Part shown: positions 12,470-27,089 of the stretch, piece by piece
Position numbering within the stretch: position 1 is the first letter of the stretch
How the letters are laid out: every line of letters starts with the position of its first letter
Source: Tyto alba
Taxonomy: Eukaryota > Chordata > Aves > Strigiformes > Tytonidae
DNA length: 64,000 nucleotides
Reading direction: 5' to 3'
Assembly (NCBI RefSeq): GCF_018691265.1
Contig: NW_024881313.1
Location: 18,593,518-18,657,517, forward strand
Position numbers and translations under genes: made by a program
Notes under the pieces: model-generated
What the model was told of the DNA's origin: nothing
What the model saw: the letters and a program-made list of their open reading frames with translations, nothing else
Database searches by the model: none

Positions 12470-14608
12470 TTCACAGAACTGCTGAGGTTGGAAGGCACCT
12501 CTGGAGATTGTCTGCTCCAACCACATGCTCAGAGAAGGGTCAACTAAAGCAGTATGCCCAGGGCCATCTCCAGATGGGTTTTGTCTATCTCCAAGAACGG
12601 AGACTCCACAAATCCTAGGAGCAACCTATTCCAGTGTCTAACTACTGTCACAGTAAAAAGTTTTCTTATGTTTAAATAGAATTTCCTTTATTTCAGTTTG
12701 TGTTTCTTCCCTCTTGTCCTGTTACTGGATATCATTGAGAAGAGCCTAGCTCTGCCTTCTTTACTTCCTCCTATCAGATGCTTATACACATTGGTAAGAT
12801 ACTGACTGAGCTTTCTTCTGACTGAACAGTCCCATTTCTCTCAGTCTCTCCTTGTCTATCAGATGATCCAAGCCCTTAATCATCATTGTGGCCCTTGGCT
12901 AGACTTGCTCCAGTATGTCCATGTCTCACTCGTCCCAGGCAGCCCAGGACTGGACACAGCACTCCAAATCTGTCTCAGCAGTGCTGACTAGAGAAGAAGT
13001 GTCACTTCCCTCAACCTACTGGCCATGCTCTTCCTAATGCAGCCCAAGGAACTGTTGACTTTCTTTGCTGCAAGGGCACAGACAGTGGGTTCATGTTCAA
13101 CTTGGTGTCCACCAGGACCTTGAGATCCTTTGCTAGAACACTGCCTTCCAGCTACTTAGTCTCTAGTCTGTACTGATGCACAGGGCTATTCCTCCTGTGG
13201 TGCAGGACTTTGCATCTCCCTGTCACACTTCATTAAATTCTGGCTAACACACTTATCCAGCCTGTTGAGGTCCCTCTGAAGGGCAGGACAACCATCTGGT
13301 ATATCAAACACTTCTTCAGCTTTTCTATCATCTGAAAACTTGCTGAAAGTGTACTCTGTCCCATTATCCAAATCATTAATGATGTTAAACAGTGCTGGCC
13401 CCAGTATTGACCCCTGGGAATACACCATTAGTGGTGAATCCAGCTGGACTTCACACTGCTGATCACAACACTTTAAGCCTGGCAGTTCAGTCAGTTTTGA
13501 ATCTACCTCTCTGTCCACCTGCCTTCATTCATTTTGACAGTGTCAAAAATCTTGCTAAAGTCAAAATAAAAAACAATGACTGCTCTCCCTTTGTCCACCA
13601 AGATGAACCTCATTTATCTCACTGCAGAAGGCTATCAGGTTGGTCAAGCATGATTTCCCCTTCTAAAATCCACACTGACAACTCCCAATCACCTTCTTGT
13701 CCTTCAGATGTTTGCAAATGACTTCCAGGTTTTTTCTTCTCCATCACCTTCTCAGGGATTAAAATGAAACTAACTGGCCTGTAGTTCTCTGGATCCTCCA
13801 TCTTGAAGACAGGTGTGACATTTGCTTTCTTCCAGCCCCCACAAACCTTCCCCAGTCACCATGACCTTTCAAAGATAATTGAGAGTGGTCTTGTACTGAC
13901 ATTGGCCAGCTCCCTCAGCAGTTCTTGGTGTATCCTGTCAGGTTGCTTGGACTTTTGTATGTCCGATTTGTTTAAATGTTCCCCATATCTGATATTCCTC
14001 CACTGAAGGTAAATATTGATTGCTGCAGGTTTTCTGTCTGGTTGCAGAGGCCTCGGGTTACTCTGTGCAGATTTTACCACTAAAGACCAAAGTGAAGGAG
14101 GCATTAACTCAGCCTTTTCCATGTCCCATTCAGCAGAAGACCCATATTTTCCCTAGCCGCCTTTTTGCTGCTGATATAGAAGCCTCCTTGATGCCCTTTA
14201 AGTCCCTTGCTAGACTCAGCTCCTGGTGGACTTTTACTTTCCTAACTCTGTTCCTGCATGCTGCTCAGACACTGTCTCTATATTCCCCATCCAGCCCCTG
14301 CACTGGGCCAGCTGACTCTGCTTCCACCTCTTATGTTTCCTTCCTATGTTGAAGCTTTAGCAGGAGGTCCTTGTTCATCCATGCAGGCCTCCTGCCACCC
14401 TTCCTGGACTTCCTGCATGTCAGGATGGACAGTTCTTGAGCTTAAAGGAGGTGATTCTGCAGAATCACTAGTTCTCCTGGACTCCTCTTTTCTCCAGGAT
14501 CATCTCCCACGGAGTTCTTCCAAGCAGATCCCTGAAAAGGCTGAAGGCTGATCTCCAGAGGTCCAGGGTTGTAATTCTGGTATTTGCCTTGCCCACTCTG
14601 TCTTCTTT
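12470..14608 (-). mobile_element. CR1 LINE, 5'-truncated, minus strand
   Basis: The 3' end lies at about 12470 (plus-strand text CTGAGGTTGGAAGGCACCTC, the typical reversed CR1 tail). The 5' side fades near 14608 after the GGTCCAGGGTTGTAATTCT block. CR1 is the main non-LTR retrotransposon of birds. On the minus strand, broken pieces of the reverse transcriptase ORF are visible: RIHQELLRELAN (about 13.9 kb), ENYRPVSF (about 13.78 kb), and [16 protein letters not shown] followed by KFSDD (about 13.4 kb). Stops and frameshifts separate these, and a short deletion is likely near 13520. It is a dead copy, in the same orientation as ITGA8. Confidence 0.92.
13186..13518 (-). pseudogene. CR1 reverse transcriptase fragment (palm region)
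   Basis: A 110-codon open stretch on the minus strand lies inside the CR1 copy. It contains [13 protein letters not shown], then [13 protein letters not shown]. The second motif corresponds to the catalytic box, usually FADD in CR1 elements, here [24 protein letters not shown] matches the block that follows in CR1. The N- and C-terminal parts of the enzyme are in other frames or missing, so this is a non-functional remnant and not a host gene. Confidence 0.85.
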
Positions 14609-17600
14609 TTAAAAAGCTAGTTTTCTCTTCAAATATGTGAGTGTTTACTGGCGACATGAAGCCAGCACATTTATTGCCTTCTGGAACTCATTTGGCTATG
14701 CCACAATTTTTTTCTTTTAAAATATTGAGAGCAGCTGAATGTTTCTTATCAGAACATTTAACCTCTCCTTGGGGCTTATATTAGGAATGAGCAATATGAA
14801 GAAGACTGCCTCAAATGACTACATAGGGATAGTCAAATCAGCCCCTTAACATAGATGGCTTCTAATGAAAGGGAACTACCTTTTCTATCAACAGTGTTTG
14901 AAATTAAAAATTAGACCAATTTAATATTGGACTTGGCAAATCAGTACTTTTTATACACTTTCACGGTGCTGAACATCTATGAAATAGTCTTCAGAAAAAT
15001 AATTTTTCCTTATCACACTAATTATTTTCAATTTTCAGACTCAAGCCATTCTTCATCTTTTATTCTACAGCCCTAGACTTCTCAGACAAAGTCCCAGCAC
15101 GTTTCTGTTGTAGTGCGATGATTTGCATTCAGAAAAAAAGCCTGAAAAAAGCCTTATGTTTTCAATTCTAAGCAATTCATATTAAGCAGGATTCTGGATA
15201 TGATTTCTATGATTTATAAAAGTAATCTGTAATGGAGGGAGCAGGATATGTTATATTATGAAAGAAGTAGACATTAGACATGCAGCCTGATTGGTACAGT
15301 AAAGGCATTAACTCTCCTGAAACATCTTATAAAGGAAACAGCACTCACGGAAAAATAAATCCTTTCACATACTATACATGGCTTGTTTCATTTTCAGCTT
15401 ACATCAGCAATAAGAACATCAGAGGAGGGTACTTCCTGTGGATTAATGCTTGGCTGGGGTTAATAACCTTGGGTTGTGTCCACAGCTATCAACTCTCTTT
15501 GACCCTCCCTTAGGCTTCTGGAAATGCTGCATATCTCAGTTGCTTTACAGGAATGGAGAATGTAAAAGTCTAGAGAGTATTTTCCTGCATTCACAGAATT
15601 GTTTGTGGCAAAGGGCTTAAAACAGTAACTATGGCCAGCATCAGTTGCAAGCAGGATTTTTACTTGTACCAACACCTTGGTATAGGCAGCTGTCTCTCCT
15701 ACAGCCTTGTTTATAATTCTGAAGTCATTTGTCAGAAACAGCATTTCTTTACCATATAATTTCTAAAATAGCCTATGTTTAAATATTCAGTGTTTACTGG
15801 AAGCAGCAGGACCTGTGGTTTGCAAATCAAGCTGAGGACTTTATTATGGCTCAGAGGAAGAAGAAGAAGGAATTTGGTATTTGTGAATGTCAGTGCCTAA
15901 TGACCATTATAATAGGGAGCCCAGCCCTACCTACATTGGCCTTCTGGGGTTCCCCTTCTGTTAGAACAAGCAGAACCTGCTCTTGTGTGCATCACTGAGA
16001 CAGTAGTTTGCCAGTATTCTGGTAAGGAGGCAAAACATGGCCATCCCCTGTGTTGCTTGGGTGGTATATCCCTGCTGGTGTATTTATTAAGGCTTCTCTC
16101 TCTACACCCTTTTGTTTTACAAATAGATTTTTGAACAGAAGCCTTTGTTTTCTTTAACAGTTGAAAGACATGGATGCATCCAAAAATGAAGGAAAGCGTT
16201 CCCAATAAATATTCAGTGCTGTGTTTCCCTAAGTACAATTGAGACAAATGGAAATAATGTGTGAAGAGCTGGCAAATCTTGGACAATTTGAATGAGAGTA
16301 CTCCATGCTGGTGGTGTCTGCAGGAAGCTCCAGCAAGGACCTGAAATCTCCCCAAAGCATCTTTAAGGCATATGGCAGCATCCTACTCAGAGAGCAGACT
16401 AAAATGCAGGGACAATTCTGGACCACAGGGAGCTAGACTGAAGGTAGGAGGAACAAAGTCTGACAGGTCATTGTTATTCTGCAAGTTTGAAGAGCTTTGA
16501 ACTACTGGAGAGTCTCCCCAGAATGACTTTGTTCCATTGCCTCTATGAAGCATTGTTCAACTTTTTTGAAATACTTTTTTTCTGGTTAGATGTAGCCCAG
16601 TGAAGTCACCCTAACTAAGGGCATGTACTTTATTGCTAGCTGCATGCTGCTGTGGAATTTCCCCCCAGAACCTGTCTGTTGTATATGGAGGTCAGTGCTG
16701 TTGTAACAATATTGGCCCTGCTTGATTAAACCTTATTTTCCTTTGTGTCTGCTGGAGTCTGGCACATTTTAGAGACAAGAGTAAGCAATATGGTGTTACC
16801 TTTTAAATAAATGCTTTGGGAATTCATTAGCTTGCTTTTTTTGACTCATACCTCCAAAAACCTGAACTACTGCCAATAAATAGAGTAGCTTACATAAACG
16901 CTGAAGAGTAGAGGTCATACAACTATTTGTTCTTGTACTAATTGGTTAAAAAAGTATGCATGACTGTGCATGGTGAAAAAGTACTTGTGCTATCTGTACC
17001 AAGAGGGTATGTCCAGCCAAATGTATCTGTGACCAAAGACAATATAACTCCTCTGAAAATCAACACATCCTCATCTCTATCATTAACTTCTTTCTTACTC
17101 TTCACATATTATATCTTTTACATTCATTTAAATAGACTATTTTAAATTATGAGGCAGATATTTTGTTGTGATTTCAGAATACTTTAATATATAGATTTTA
17201 ATGGTTATCAATTAAAGATATTCATTTCTTCATATGCCTAATGTTACCTATACTTTTGTACATTTAGCACATCTAGAACCAGTCTCATGTTCTGCAATAT
17301 CTTAAACAACTAATGAAAACACAACTAGCCCACACCCAAGAAAACCTCCAGCTATTTCAGCCTGGTGCCAAGGTCTCTTTCTTTCTACACTTCATTCACA
17401 TAACAATCAAATCCAGTATAATACAGTATTTTTGGCCACACACAGTTTTCTTTTTTACTTATTTTGTTTTTTTTTTTTCAAATAACAACAGTTGTTTGAT
17501 GCAGAGGCAAATTTCTTTGAGGAATTCCTCCTTTTGTTATTATATGTGGCTTGCAGGGCAGTGCATCTAATTATGGCTTTTAATTCTCAGTCTGAATTAA

Positions 17601-20600
17601 AATAATCTACTTAAACTTCCATATATGACATGTAAGAGAACAAGACATCTCTCTCATTTTTCTGGTGCTTCCCCACTTTAATCCATGGATAGACAATTCA
17701 GGCTGGTTGCAGAACTATGCTTTGAAAACACTAAGCAAGCTTCCCTTGGCTGAGATGTTTTTGCACTGGACACAGAAAGAGGTTCTGTGCTGGGGGATGC
17801 TGAGGATAGAAGCAATCGTTCCTTGGGGTCATATCCCACTTACAGATGGAATAATTGCTCCCATAGTAAAGAACAGAGGAAGAAAAGTGACCGAAGAAAG
17901 GATCCTATGCAAGAGCTAGATCTCTCATCTGTCTTGGACCACCTCCACCAGTTCACCTCTCTTCTGACTTCCAAGCCTCTGCAAACACATGTGCTGCACA
18001 GAGGATAGTCTGTGTGGCCCCACTGCACTAGTTATCTGTATTCTGCTGCTAATACCTTTTGTGCAACTAAACTGAATCCCAGAAGCATTACCTGGCCTAG
18101 TGAATTTCTACCACAGTAAAAAAAGTCTCTGAGTTCACCAGTAGTAAAATATGGAGATTATCAACAAGATTTCTCATCAAGGAAGTACAATTAGGGCTCT
18201 AACAGTGATGATAGCTCCAGGTGCCAGGCCATGAAGACAAAGGAGGATGAGAGGACTGGGAGGACTTAGAGGTGATGGCCCAAAATGACAAGGTATTACA
18301 TCAGGCTCTTTCTCATTTTCTATACCCTTCCAGACATCTCAATTTTTTTTTATGTCCTTGCAGAGGTGCAGCTTCAGCAGAAGAGAACACGTTTCTCAAG
18401 CTTAGGAGGAACTGAATTCGTATCTTCCAGTCATGAATTCTCTAGTCTGCTTGCTCTAGCTTCTGTCACTGAATATTGAATAAACAAAGTCCTCTTTAAG
18501 TCTTTCAACTAATGCTATAGGTACCTCCTGAGTAATTTCTGGATTCTGCCTTCTGAGAGGGTGGAAATATTCCTGCTTAATCCTGATTTGAGTGCCTATC
18601 CTCTTGATAAGGGTCAGACCTCATGCACCACCCTGATGGCTAGTTCAAGTCAGTTTGTCTGAGGTACCTCATTGTCTCCGTATGCTGTATAGGGAGCCTA
18701 GGTATTTAGTTTCAGGTTTTGGATAACAGTCTGGGGCCAGGCACTTAAGATGTGGGTGTTGCAGCACTCATCACCTTTATTATATCAAGCATATACTTCC
18801 ATTTTTAGGCATCTAAAAAGAAATGGGAGCAATGCATGTTCAGAAATACTGAAATACCAAGTATTTAACAGAGAAGCCAAAACATGGCTTTGTGTAGTAA
18901 GGGAGCACCCAATTACAGTGCGGCTGCTATGCTTCTGTTGCTTTTCAGCTTTATCTGATTAAAACTAGATTTTTCTCTCTTCTAGCTATTAAACTTCATG
19001 TAGTCAGGGGTGCCAAATTCAAATATCTGGATCTGTCTGAAAGTCACGAGAGAAACAATACAATTATATTCAATAACATTAAAAGAAAATAAAATAAGCT
19101 TCAAACCTTTTGGGAACCTTGCACACCCTCTGTGGTTTTTTTACATTACTGCCTCCCAAGCTCTCCCAGAAGGAGATTTTTGTCATTGGGAGAAACATTC
19201 AATACAGGCTGAAATAACAGTCAAGAATGAGTTGAGTTCCACTTCTCACAGTGGTGTAAGCATCCAAAGAGCTTGGAGCCTGGAAGGATGTTGCAATTCA
19301 GACAGATGGTACAGACTCATCATTTAGAAATACATTTTCAAAACAGATGTTTTACTAGCCAACTCCTAAGTCTTATATTAAAATGCACCCATCAGAGTTC
19401 AAAGAACACTGGGCAAGATCCCATTAGATCTCCCTCTGATGACTCAGAAATACCATGATCTGACAAATGAAGATACAATAGAGCCCTAACAGAACACAAC
19501 ACAACATAACCATGTAAGGTTGTTTCTCTTTTGCACGAATCAGACTATTATTTGCTTGATCAGCAAGCCTGAATCCAAAAGTCAGCTTTACTAGAGGGTT
19601 CACATTTACAGCCAGGCTTTGAAGTCAATCCAAAAAAGTCTGTGATTCCTCTTTGCCTTTGCACAATGTCTGTCTCTGTCTCTGTTGGTTTGTTGGGAAA
19701 TTTGGGCTGCTTTATTTACTCAAACATGTCTGATCATTGCATGTCATTTAGCTGTTATTTGCTATGGGAGTTTGGGTTTTAGGGTGACAGATTACAACTG
19801 TCAAGAGACAAAGGGGTCAGCTGTTGTCAGTTAAACTAAGTGGAAGAGGAAGGAGTCACTCAATACATGACTGATCCTTTGTGGCAACAAAATATACAGG
19901 CCGATCCATATAATTTCAACAAGAAACATGAGTTATTTTATCCTATCATTGATCAATCACTTTCAATCAAATTCTTCTCAGGTTTGCATTAGCATATCTA
20001 TGAGAAGAAAACACATAATGACAGTGTGTTCTCAGCTTTAATGAGCACAAACAATTTCTTCTGCAGATCATCATATCTTCAGTTAGATTATAACACAGTT
20101 GAGGAATGTCCTACTATTATGCTGCTTCCTTTGGCATGGGAAAATTTTGTACATTAATTCCATGTGCAAAAGAGTTTGAGATGTTGCTGTAGAGACAGCA
20201 ACTTTTCCTCTAAGTTTCTTTGCAAAACTATGACTGTGGAGCTCAGTCTGGCCCTTTAACAGTCTTTCCTGGTTCCGAATCATCATTCCTGATTATTTTG
20301 ACCATATTTTAATCCTCAGTTTGAATCTGCATATTTCAGCCTAGCTAACAGAAGTTGTTTTTTAGGTATACTGGAATAACCTTAGGAACTAGAAGTTTAT
20401 AGGTTTATTAAGAGCAGATTATGCCCTTTTTAGGAAATTAATTATGTTCTGCAGTCTTTTAGGGTAATGGCTGTGTAACTGTTAAATGGTGCTGTGAAAA
20501 AGGAAACTGTTTTGAGGTGAGTGGGAGGAAAGTAACCAGATCTCATCACACTATTTGCTCTCTCTTTTCTCTATGTCTAAGTTTGCATGTGAAGCAGGGG

Positions 20601-23600
20601 TCACATTATCCTGGCAGCTTCTTAGACATAAATGGGAGGACGCAACAGTTCCCTGGGGACTAACTTTTTTTTACTTAGAAAAAAATCCTGTTGCTTTAAG
20701 TGGAGTTTTTTGAGCCGTACAAGGCTTGCAAGTTACTATTTGAAGGAAACAGAAATGTTTCCTAAGGATACAGATAAAAGGTAAAATCACAGCTCATAAA
20801 AAGCCTTGTTTGATAGTAAAGGTAGTAAGGACAGTGTAGTAAGCAAAAGATGTACTTGTAGGAGTGTTTGTCATGAGGTCTCTGCACCCAGGGAGTCTAC
20901 AGGATGGCCCATCCTTACTCCTGCCCACAGCCTGGTGTAAGGTTCCACCTCTGCCTTGAGCTCCCTGAGTGAAGTACAGGCATAGCAAAAAGGATTTATT
21001 AAGGAGAAAGGAGGAGCTAAGGGGACTGCAGCAGTGGCATTGATTTTTTGTGTGCATGTACACACCCGTATCCCAGGGCAGAGCTTTGACCCTTCTCCAC
21101 CATCCAGATCAAAAGGAGGGCAGACAAGGTGTTTCAAATCAGTTGGATAAAGTATCCTCTGAAGACACCTCTCTGCCTTGTCACTGGCTACAGAGTTAGG
21201 CAACCAGCTTTGGCATCTTTCAGATGATTAAAATTAGGTGAGATGAGTGCCACTGCTCCTGCATTAAACATGCCACTGAATTTCATGCAGTTATCCTTGT
21301 TCTGAACCCAAGGCAGGCTAACTAAACTTACAGGAAAAGACTGTCTTTTATTAAGAGTCACTAAGAAAAGGAGATTTCATGTCTCCTGTAGCTAGTTTGT
21401 TCCAACTGTTACACATCCTCTGTCACAACCAAAAGCTCAGTGAAACACTCTCTGTTTCTCATTAAATTTGTTTAATCTCTTACAGTTATTTCTTGTTACA
21501 TACTAAACTGGACTTAGAAAAACTTTAATGAGGCTAATTCCCACTGAAATAGCTGTAAATAGCCTAGAAAATTGGCATCTGAGGATATGTGGAAGGGGTT
21601 TCATTCTTGTGTTTGTTTTTTTCACAAGAACTTGGTTTTGGCCCTTACAGAGTTAATCAGATTTCACCAGCAGAATGATGAACAGAAAGACTTGATTGGA
21701 TCTGGAATATATCAGGTCCAGTTCCCAATAAGTCTGCCAGCTAAGGGAGCTAAGCTTTATCTTTTGCTTAGTGAAGAAGATAGGAAAGGTTCACTGTGAT
21801 ACTGCTTGCACACTGCAGTGGTCAAAATTATCACAGTTTGTTACAGCCAACGATAATATCTCTGCCTCTCTGCCTGCCTCGGTGTTAGGAACAGCGAACT
21901 AGGGTAGCTAAGTTCTTAACAGAACTTAACAGGCACTGTCCAGTGTGTGAATGTCAAACAGTCTCTTACTGCAATTAGAAAAACTGGAATAAAAATCCCA
22001 TTGTATTTTCCAATATATATGTTTTTCCTATGAGTGCAGAGATGGTTACATACTGGCATTTTCTGTGCAAAATTTTGTAGGGCCTTTCTAAAAGGTTACA
22101 CCAGAAGATGTCCATCCCAATTACCCAGATTTGGAAGGATGGAGAGACATCTAAGCTGTCAAGCTGTTGGTCTTAAATTTGAACCAGAGCCTGCCCTTTC
22201 TTTCCACTAGCAGATGACTCACTGAGCAAACCTAAATGAAGTAGACGCAGTCTAGCCTTTCAAACACATTTGCTAAACATGCCTCCTCTTAAAAGCATTG
22301 TATTTGTGTTAAGGGAACTGAAGAAAGGATATGAAAGCTTCTTGGGATTGATTGTTAATAGAAAGAAAATGTAGTGACAAATCAGGAATTAATTCACCTA
22401 GTATCTGAAAGGATGTCCTTTGTTACTGAGCTAGACAGAAATCACTCTCTCTCAAGCAAGGCCAGATAGTTCCATGCTCTCTTCAATCATAATAGTGCTA
22501 ATAGCTGTTGCAGAAGAAACACAGAACGTGACCTTAAATCCTGACAGATCACCAGAAAAACCTTTCAAGTCATCCTTTTGCTAACCACTGCCATAGTCTT
22601 GTACACTAAGAGAGACTCGTGACTCCCAAATTATGCACCCATTGTGGATTTGGAGCCATGATGGTTAGCTTCTGAGCTGGCATTCAACTACCTGGAAATA
22701 CTGTCCCATCTGCTCTTGTGTTTCTCCAGGAAAACAAGTTAAGTGAGGAAAAACTTTTATCTATTTCCGCATTTGAGGAAAGGGAGACATTAACTTAAAA
22801 GGTGTGAGGAGCTTAATTTAAAGCTCCTGTTGCAAGCTGAAGAGCCTTAGTTCTTATCTTGCTAGGGTAGGAGGTACTGTGGCAATAAATCATTCTTCTC
22901 CTACAGCTAAGGGGAACACAGGAAGGTTCTTGCATTCCAGGCAGAAATACTGGAGAATTCTGTATTTTTTGAAGAAGGAAGGTGATAATCAGTTTGATCT
23001 GCAGGTATTTCTTAGTAACAGCAAACCAAATTACAAATTTCTCAGTGTACTGCCCAGTGTCCAAGATTTGACAACCACATAGTACTACAGACACATGGCC
23101 AGCTGTGAGGTAACAGCTCTGCCTTATTCTGTGTAAATACAATTCTGAGAGCAGATGAAGTTGGAAATGCAAGAATTTGCAACAAGAAGTTCACTTTTTT
23201 CCACGGTCTGAACACAGATTATCACTGCATGTGTTGTATGTAATAAGAGCTTGATATTACTCTTCCCTAAATTAACAGAGAGTGAATAACAATGAATTTT
23301 TAAGATGGAAACAGTGTACACCATATACTGTCTGGCTCCAAGAAAAACCCTTCATTGGGAAAGACGTGATGAATGCAGAGCACATCATGGAGAGTTAAGA
23401 GATTATTGAATTGGGCTAGCCCAGGAAAGCAGAAACAGAATCAGTAAAGGTGTTTAAAATTAATCTTGTAATTTTCAGGTAAGATCCATGACATTAATTT
23501 GAGAGGGAGTGACGGTGAGAAAAGGAAAAGTAAGCAGTATGCATGCAACCTGAACAGGAACCAGTGTGATGTTACCTTCAAAGAAAGTGATAACGAATAG

Positions 23601-23707
23601 GATTAGCATTTGGACCATTTAATTTCAACATTTGTATTCTTAGGTATCTGGTCAAATAAAAGATACAGGGGTCTTTGTGTACAGAAAGAGATTTTTGCGT
23701 GCATTAC

Positions 23708-23821
23708 CTCCAGGAATGTTTGGGCCCATAGCCGGGACCTGATTTTTAGTGCTGCACTCTTTCCTCTTTCCAGTTGTCCCACAGTGCAGGAAATTAGGAT
23801 ACACTTCACATTCGTACAGTT
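23708..23821 (-). CDS. ITGA8: ITGA8 exon: calf-2, start of light-chain core
   Basis: This 114-nt, phase-0 exon gives 38 residues, NCTNVKCILISC at the start and RSRLWAQTFLE at the end. It belongs to calf-2 after the proteolytic site. Three cysteines (NCT, VKC, ISC) are conserved in position with human alpha-8. In integrins one cysteine after cleavage is disulfide-linked to the heavy chain; the first here is a candidate by inference. NCT is also an N-glycosylation sequon. The acceptor is TACACAG before AAC; the donor is GTAATG, less consensus than its neighbours. Confidence 0.96.
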
Positions 23822-26800
23822 CTGTGTACAAAATAAAGGGAAGTCATACCTATGCTTTAAAAACGTATATAATAATTTTAAAATGCTATAAATTAGCAAA
23901 ACAAATCAACTTTCCCTTAAAAAGCCAAGTAGTCTGAAATCAGTAATTTCATCTAATATACATGGGTTATCCCATGAGTCATTATGAGAACTATAAACCA
24001 AGGGGGAGATTCTTTTTGCATCACCAATGAATACAACCACCTACCTGTAGTAATGAAAATAAAAGTAATAATTTTCAACAGTATCTACTCCGAAGAACTC
24101 TTAAAATGTCCAGGTACTTATCAGTCCTTTGAAGCATGTGCTTTGCCTTCATCTATCAGTCATTTTGTGATTTCAACACTTTTTTTTTTTCCTGTTCTCT
24201 ATTCCTGAAATCTTTATTTATGTTCCTAAATCTTTCCCCTATTCTGATTCTCCTGGTTTTCTTACTGATGTTTACATTACAGCAGCCAGAACATTTGATG
24301 AGATTCATTAGTTGCTCTACTTGAAACTTGTTGTCCATGAAACATTCTTGACGAGCAGTGATTCTGGCTCATACACAGGGTTGAAGACAAAAGTCAAGCA
24401 ATGCAACTTAAAACTATATACTCTAAAGTCTGACAGAACAATGTCATGAAAAAGGTTAAAAGCTGACTAGAAGCCACTGAAGGGGATGAACAGAGTCTCA
24501 TGGGGTAACCACAGAAATTATGTGGTGGTTTGAGGTGTAGAAAAGAAGAAAGATCTCATAGAAAAATGTTTTTAAAAAGTGTGTGTAAAAAAATGTATAC
24601 GTTTATATATACAAATGGGTTTTACCTGAAAAGTTTTGGTTTGATTCAGCAGGAAGGCTGGAGTTTTGATTCGTATTTTTATAACAAAGCAGAGAATCCT
24701 TCCCTTACAGATGCTTTATTGACACTCATGACACAAGGTCTTGTGACCTCAAAACCAAAGCTAGGTTTTCACAAGCATATTCCTTCAGGAGCGCGAGACT
24801 GGTTGCATGACCAAAGCCCATACTTCAGAAAATGAGATGATGATGTATGTAACAGATTTGTAAACACCCTTAAGGAATCCTGTACCTCTATAGGCAGCTT
24901 TCCCCTCAAATCTCTATCTTACCACAAGTTAAGTAGAAGCTGTATGCTTAAACACTGTTTTCTAAATCTGCCTGAAAATGAAACTGTAAACCCTAGAAAT
25001 TACAACTATAAACCTTTTTTTTTTTTTGAAACTAATATTTCAAAGTATCTGTTTATTTGGCTTTTCATATTTAAACATCCTCCAACCAGATTTATTTATC
25101 TTGCAGGAAGGAGGAGAGCTGTTTTCATTAATCACAGTGGCCAAAACCACGTATTAAAATAATTCATTAGTATGCAAAAAAGTCTACTTTTGGCTGACAT
25201 TTTAGGACCTGAACACATATTTCTATTTTTCTTAGTAATGCATTCAGCCTGTAGTGATTTTCAGAACAATGTAACATTAGAGCTAATGGAAGAGAAACTA
25301 AATGTTTAATAAACATTTAAATAAATAGAACAAGAGGTTCTCAGAACCTTTTTCCTCTCTGTGAAAATGCTTTGATGAAAATAAAAATAACTTAAAATTT
25401 CTGACAAAGAAAACACAAATTTTAACAAAGAATTACCTTTGGACAATCAGTCACCTTCCACAGCAACATTCCCTTTCCATGTATACTCCTGGATCTTTAG
25501 TATGCAATGCTGAAGGCACACAGAATTTGGAGACCTTTCTAATTGAACAAATGATAAACCGCTTTTCTATGACCATCCTGGAAAAGTCCTGCTATATATC
25601 CAGTGGTAAGCACCGTACCAACTCCTACCCTGATTTGTGCTTATCAGAAGCATATTGTACTAGAAGACAGCTCATCACAGTGCCAAAAGTACTCCGCTAA
25701 GTACTATCTGTCTACATTAAGCAGCTGAAAAATCTCTGCTTCATATTTTAAGATGCAGACACAGTACATACTTAAGAACATTAATCACTTTCAGTGGCTA
25801 TAGTAATTTCTGTGTTGGCAGCATATGAGCCTAATCACTGAGAAAGGTAACTGATACGGTATTACTGAAGAATGGATTAAGCATTCTGTGGTATTGATTG
25901 GTATGTCTTTGAAAGCCCAGGCATTTTTCCTTCAGCCCCAGTGGAATCAGATTCTTCCCAGGGTATGACGTTGAAAGAATTACACAGGAATCAACAGTGA
26001 TTATTGTTTAAAATGGGTTCATCTGTGATTTTGTTCTTAGAAACATTATGGTATTCATTACTTTCAGATTCTATCTTCTTCCTGTTACAAAAATTGCCAA
26101 ACTAACTCTCAGAGCAGCATAATTATTCAATTACTCCAGAATACTTAGGTCTGTGAGGTTCTTCCTACCCAATTATAGTGATGTCAAGGAATTCAAACAT
26201 GAGCTTGCAGTAAACAGCTTAATAAGAGACTGGACAGCATGGAACTCTGCCCAAGATCCATAAAAAGAAATAGAAAGCACTGACTGCATGAATCGTACAA
26301 CTGACCTCAAGGTCACCATGTCTGAACACATCTTCTAGGCAAGGGAATCTGATACTTACAATGTTGAAGTATGCTAAAGATGGGACACTGAATGCAGGAA
26401 TGGAAAAAAGCCCAACCTTCCGAAAATATAGCCAAGTCCAAATATGCTGATACCAGACTGACTAAGCAGAACTACTTTCCTGGGAGACAGATCTTTGCTC
26501 TTGCTCCAGCATTGTCTGGAATGTTAAAAATACAGTGACTTGTCCCATTTGTCTTGCTTGTGGTACTGTAAAGGGACAGAGTCTTACCCTTCCATGTGTA
26601 TATAAGTACTTATTGTGGGGAACAAATATACTCCAAAGTATTTGTATGTCAGAGCTATTACTTTTCACAAAAATGTTAATTTGGGTGTGAGCTACCTTTT
26701 ATGAAAGAGCCATCGTACTTTGAGTCAAGTTAAGAAGCAGAGACCTACCTTTCAGGAGCCAGAATCTGAAATTTAATTTGTGGAAGAGAGGCCCATTCTC

Positions 26801-27089
26801 TAAATCTGTGCTGTAAGTCCTCGTGGTAAGTGTGCCATTGCATGACCACAGAGGTCTGCAAACAGCCAGAAGACAGACAGGAATTTGGCATGCATGATCT
26901 TTTATGTAAAAATCTGTCAAACAAAATTGCTAACCTGTGGCATAGTGACATGTAATAAGCAATATTTTAAACTGAGAAGTTAAAAATCACTTAGAAAAAT
27001 ATTTCAGTTTGCAAATAAGCTGCAGTCACCAACAGCCATCTTGATACACTGGATGCATAATCCCAGTTTATAGTTTTTAGATAGCTCAC
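23822..27089 (-). other. ITGA8: ITGA8 intron (3.3 kb)
   Basis: The donor is GTGAGC and the acceptor TACACAG. It has T-rich runs near 24180-24190 and 25017-25027. I recognise no mobile element or RNA gene. Confidence 0.85.

Larger units (their letters stand above)
10337..23707 (-). other. ITGA8: Longest ITGA8 intron in the window (13.4 kb)
   Basis: This intron holds the large minus-strand CR1 copy (12470-14608), an L3-like relic just before it (about 11880-12035) and a 29-bp imperfect direct repeat (11281-11309, 11817-11845). The rest, 14.6-23.7 kb, is unique-looking sequence with pyrimidine-rich patches (for example 17440-17480). Its open frames, up to 142 codons at 15927-16355, resemble no known protein. 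Confidence 0.8.

Noticed and set aside
13392..13721. Plus-strand open frame over the CR1 element
   Set aside because: It is the antisense shadow of the CR1 reverse transcriptase remnant.
15927..16355. Minus-strand open frame of 142 codons
   Set aside because: It has no recognisable domain or similarity and sits in the middle of a large intron with no promoter or partner exons visible.
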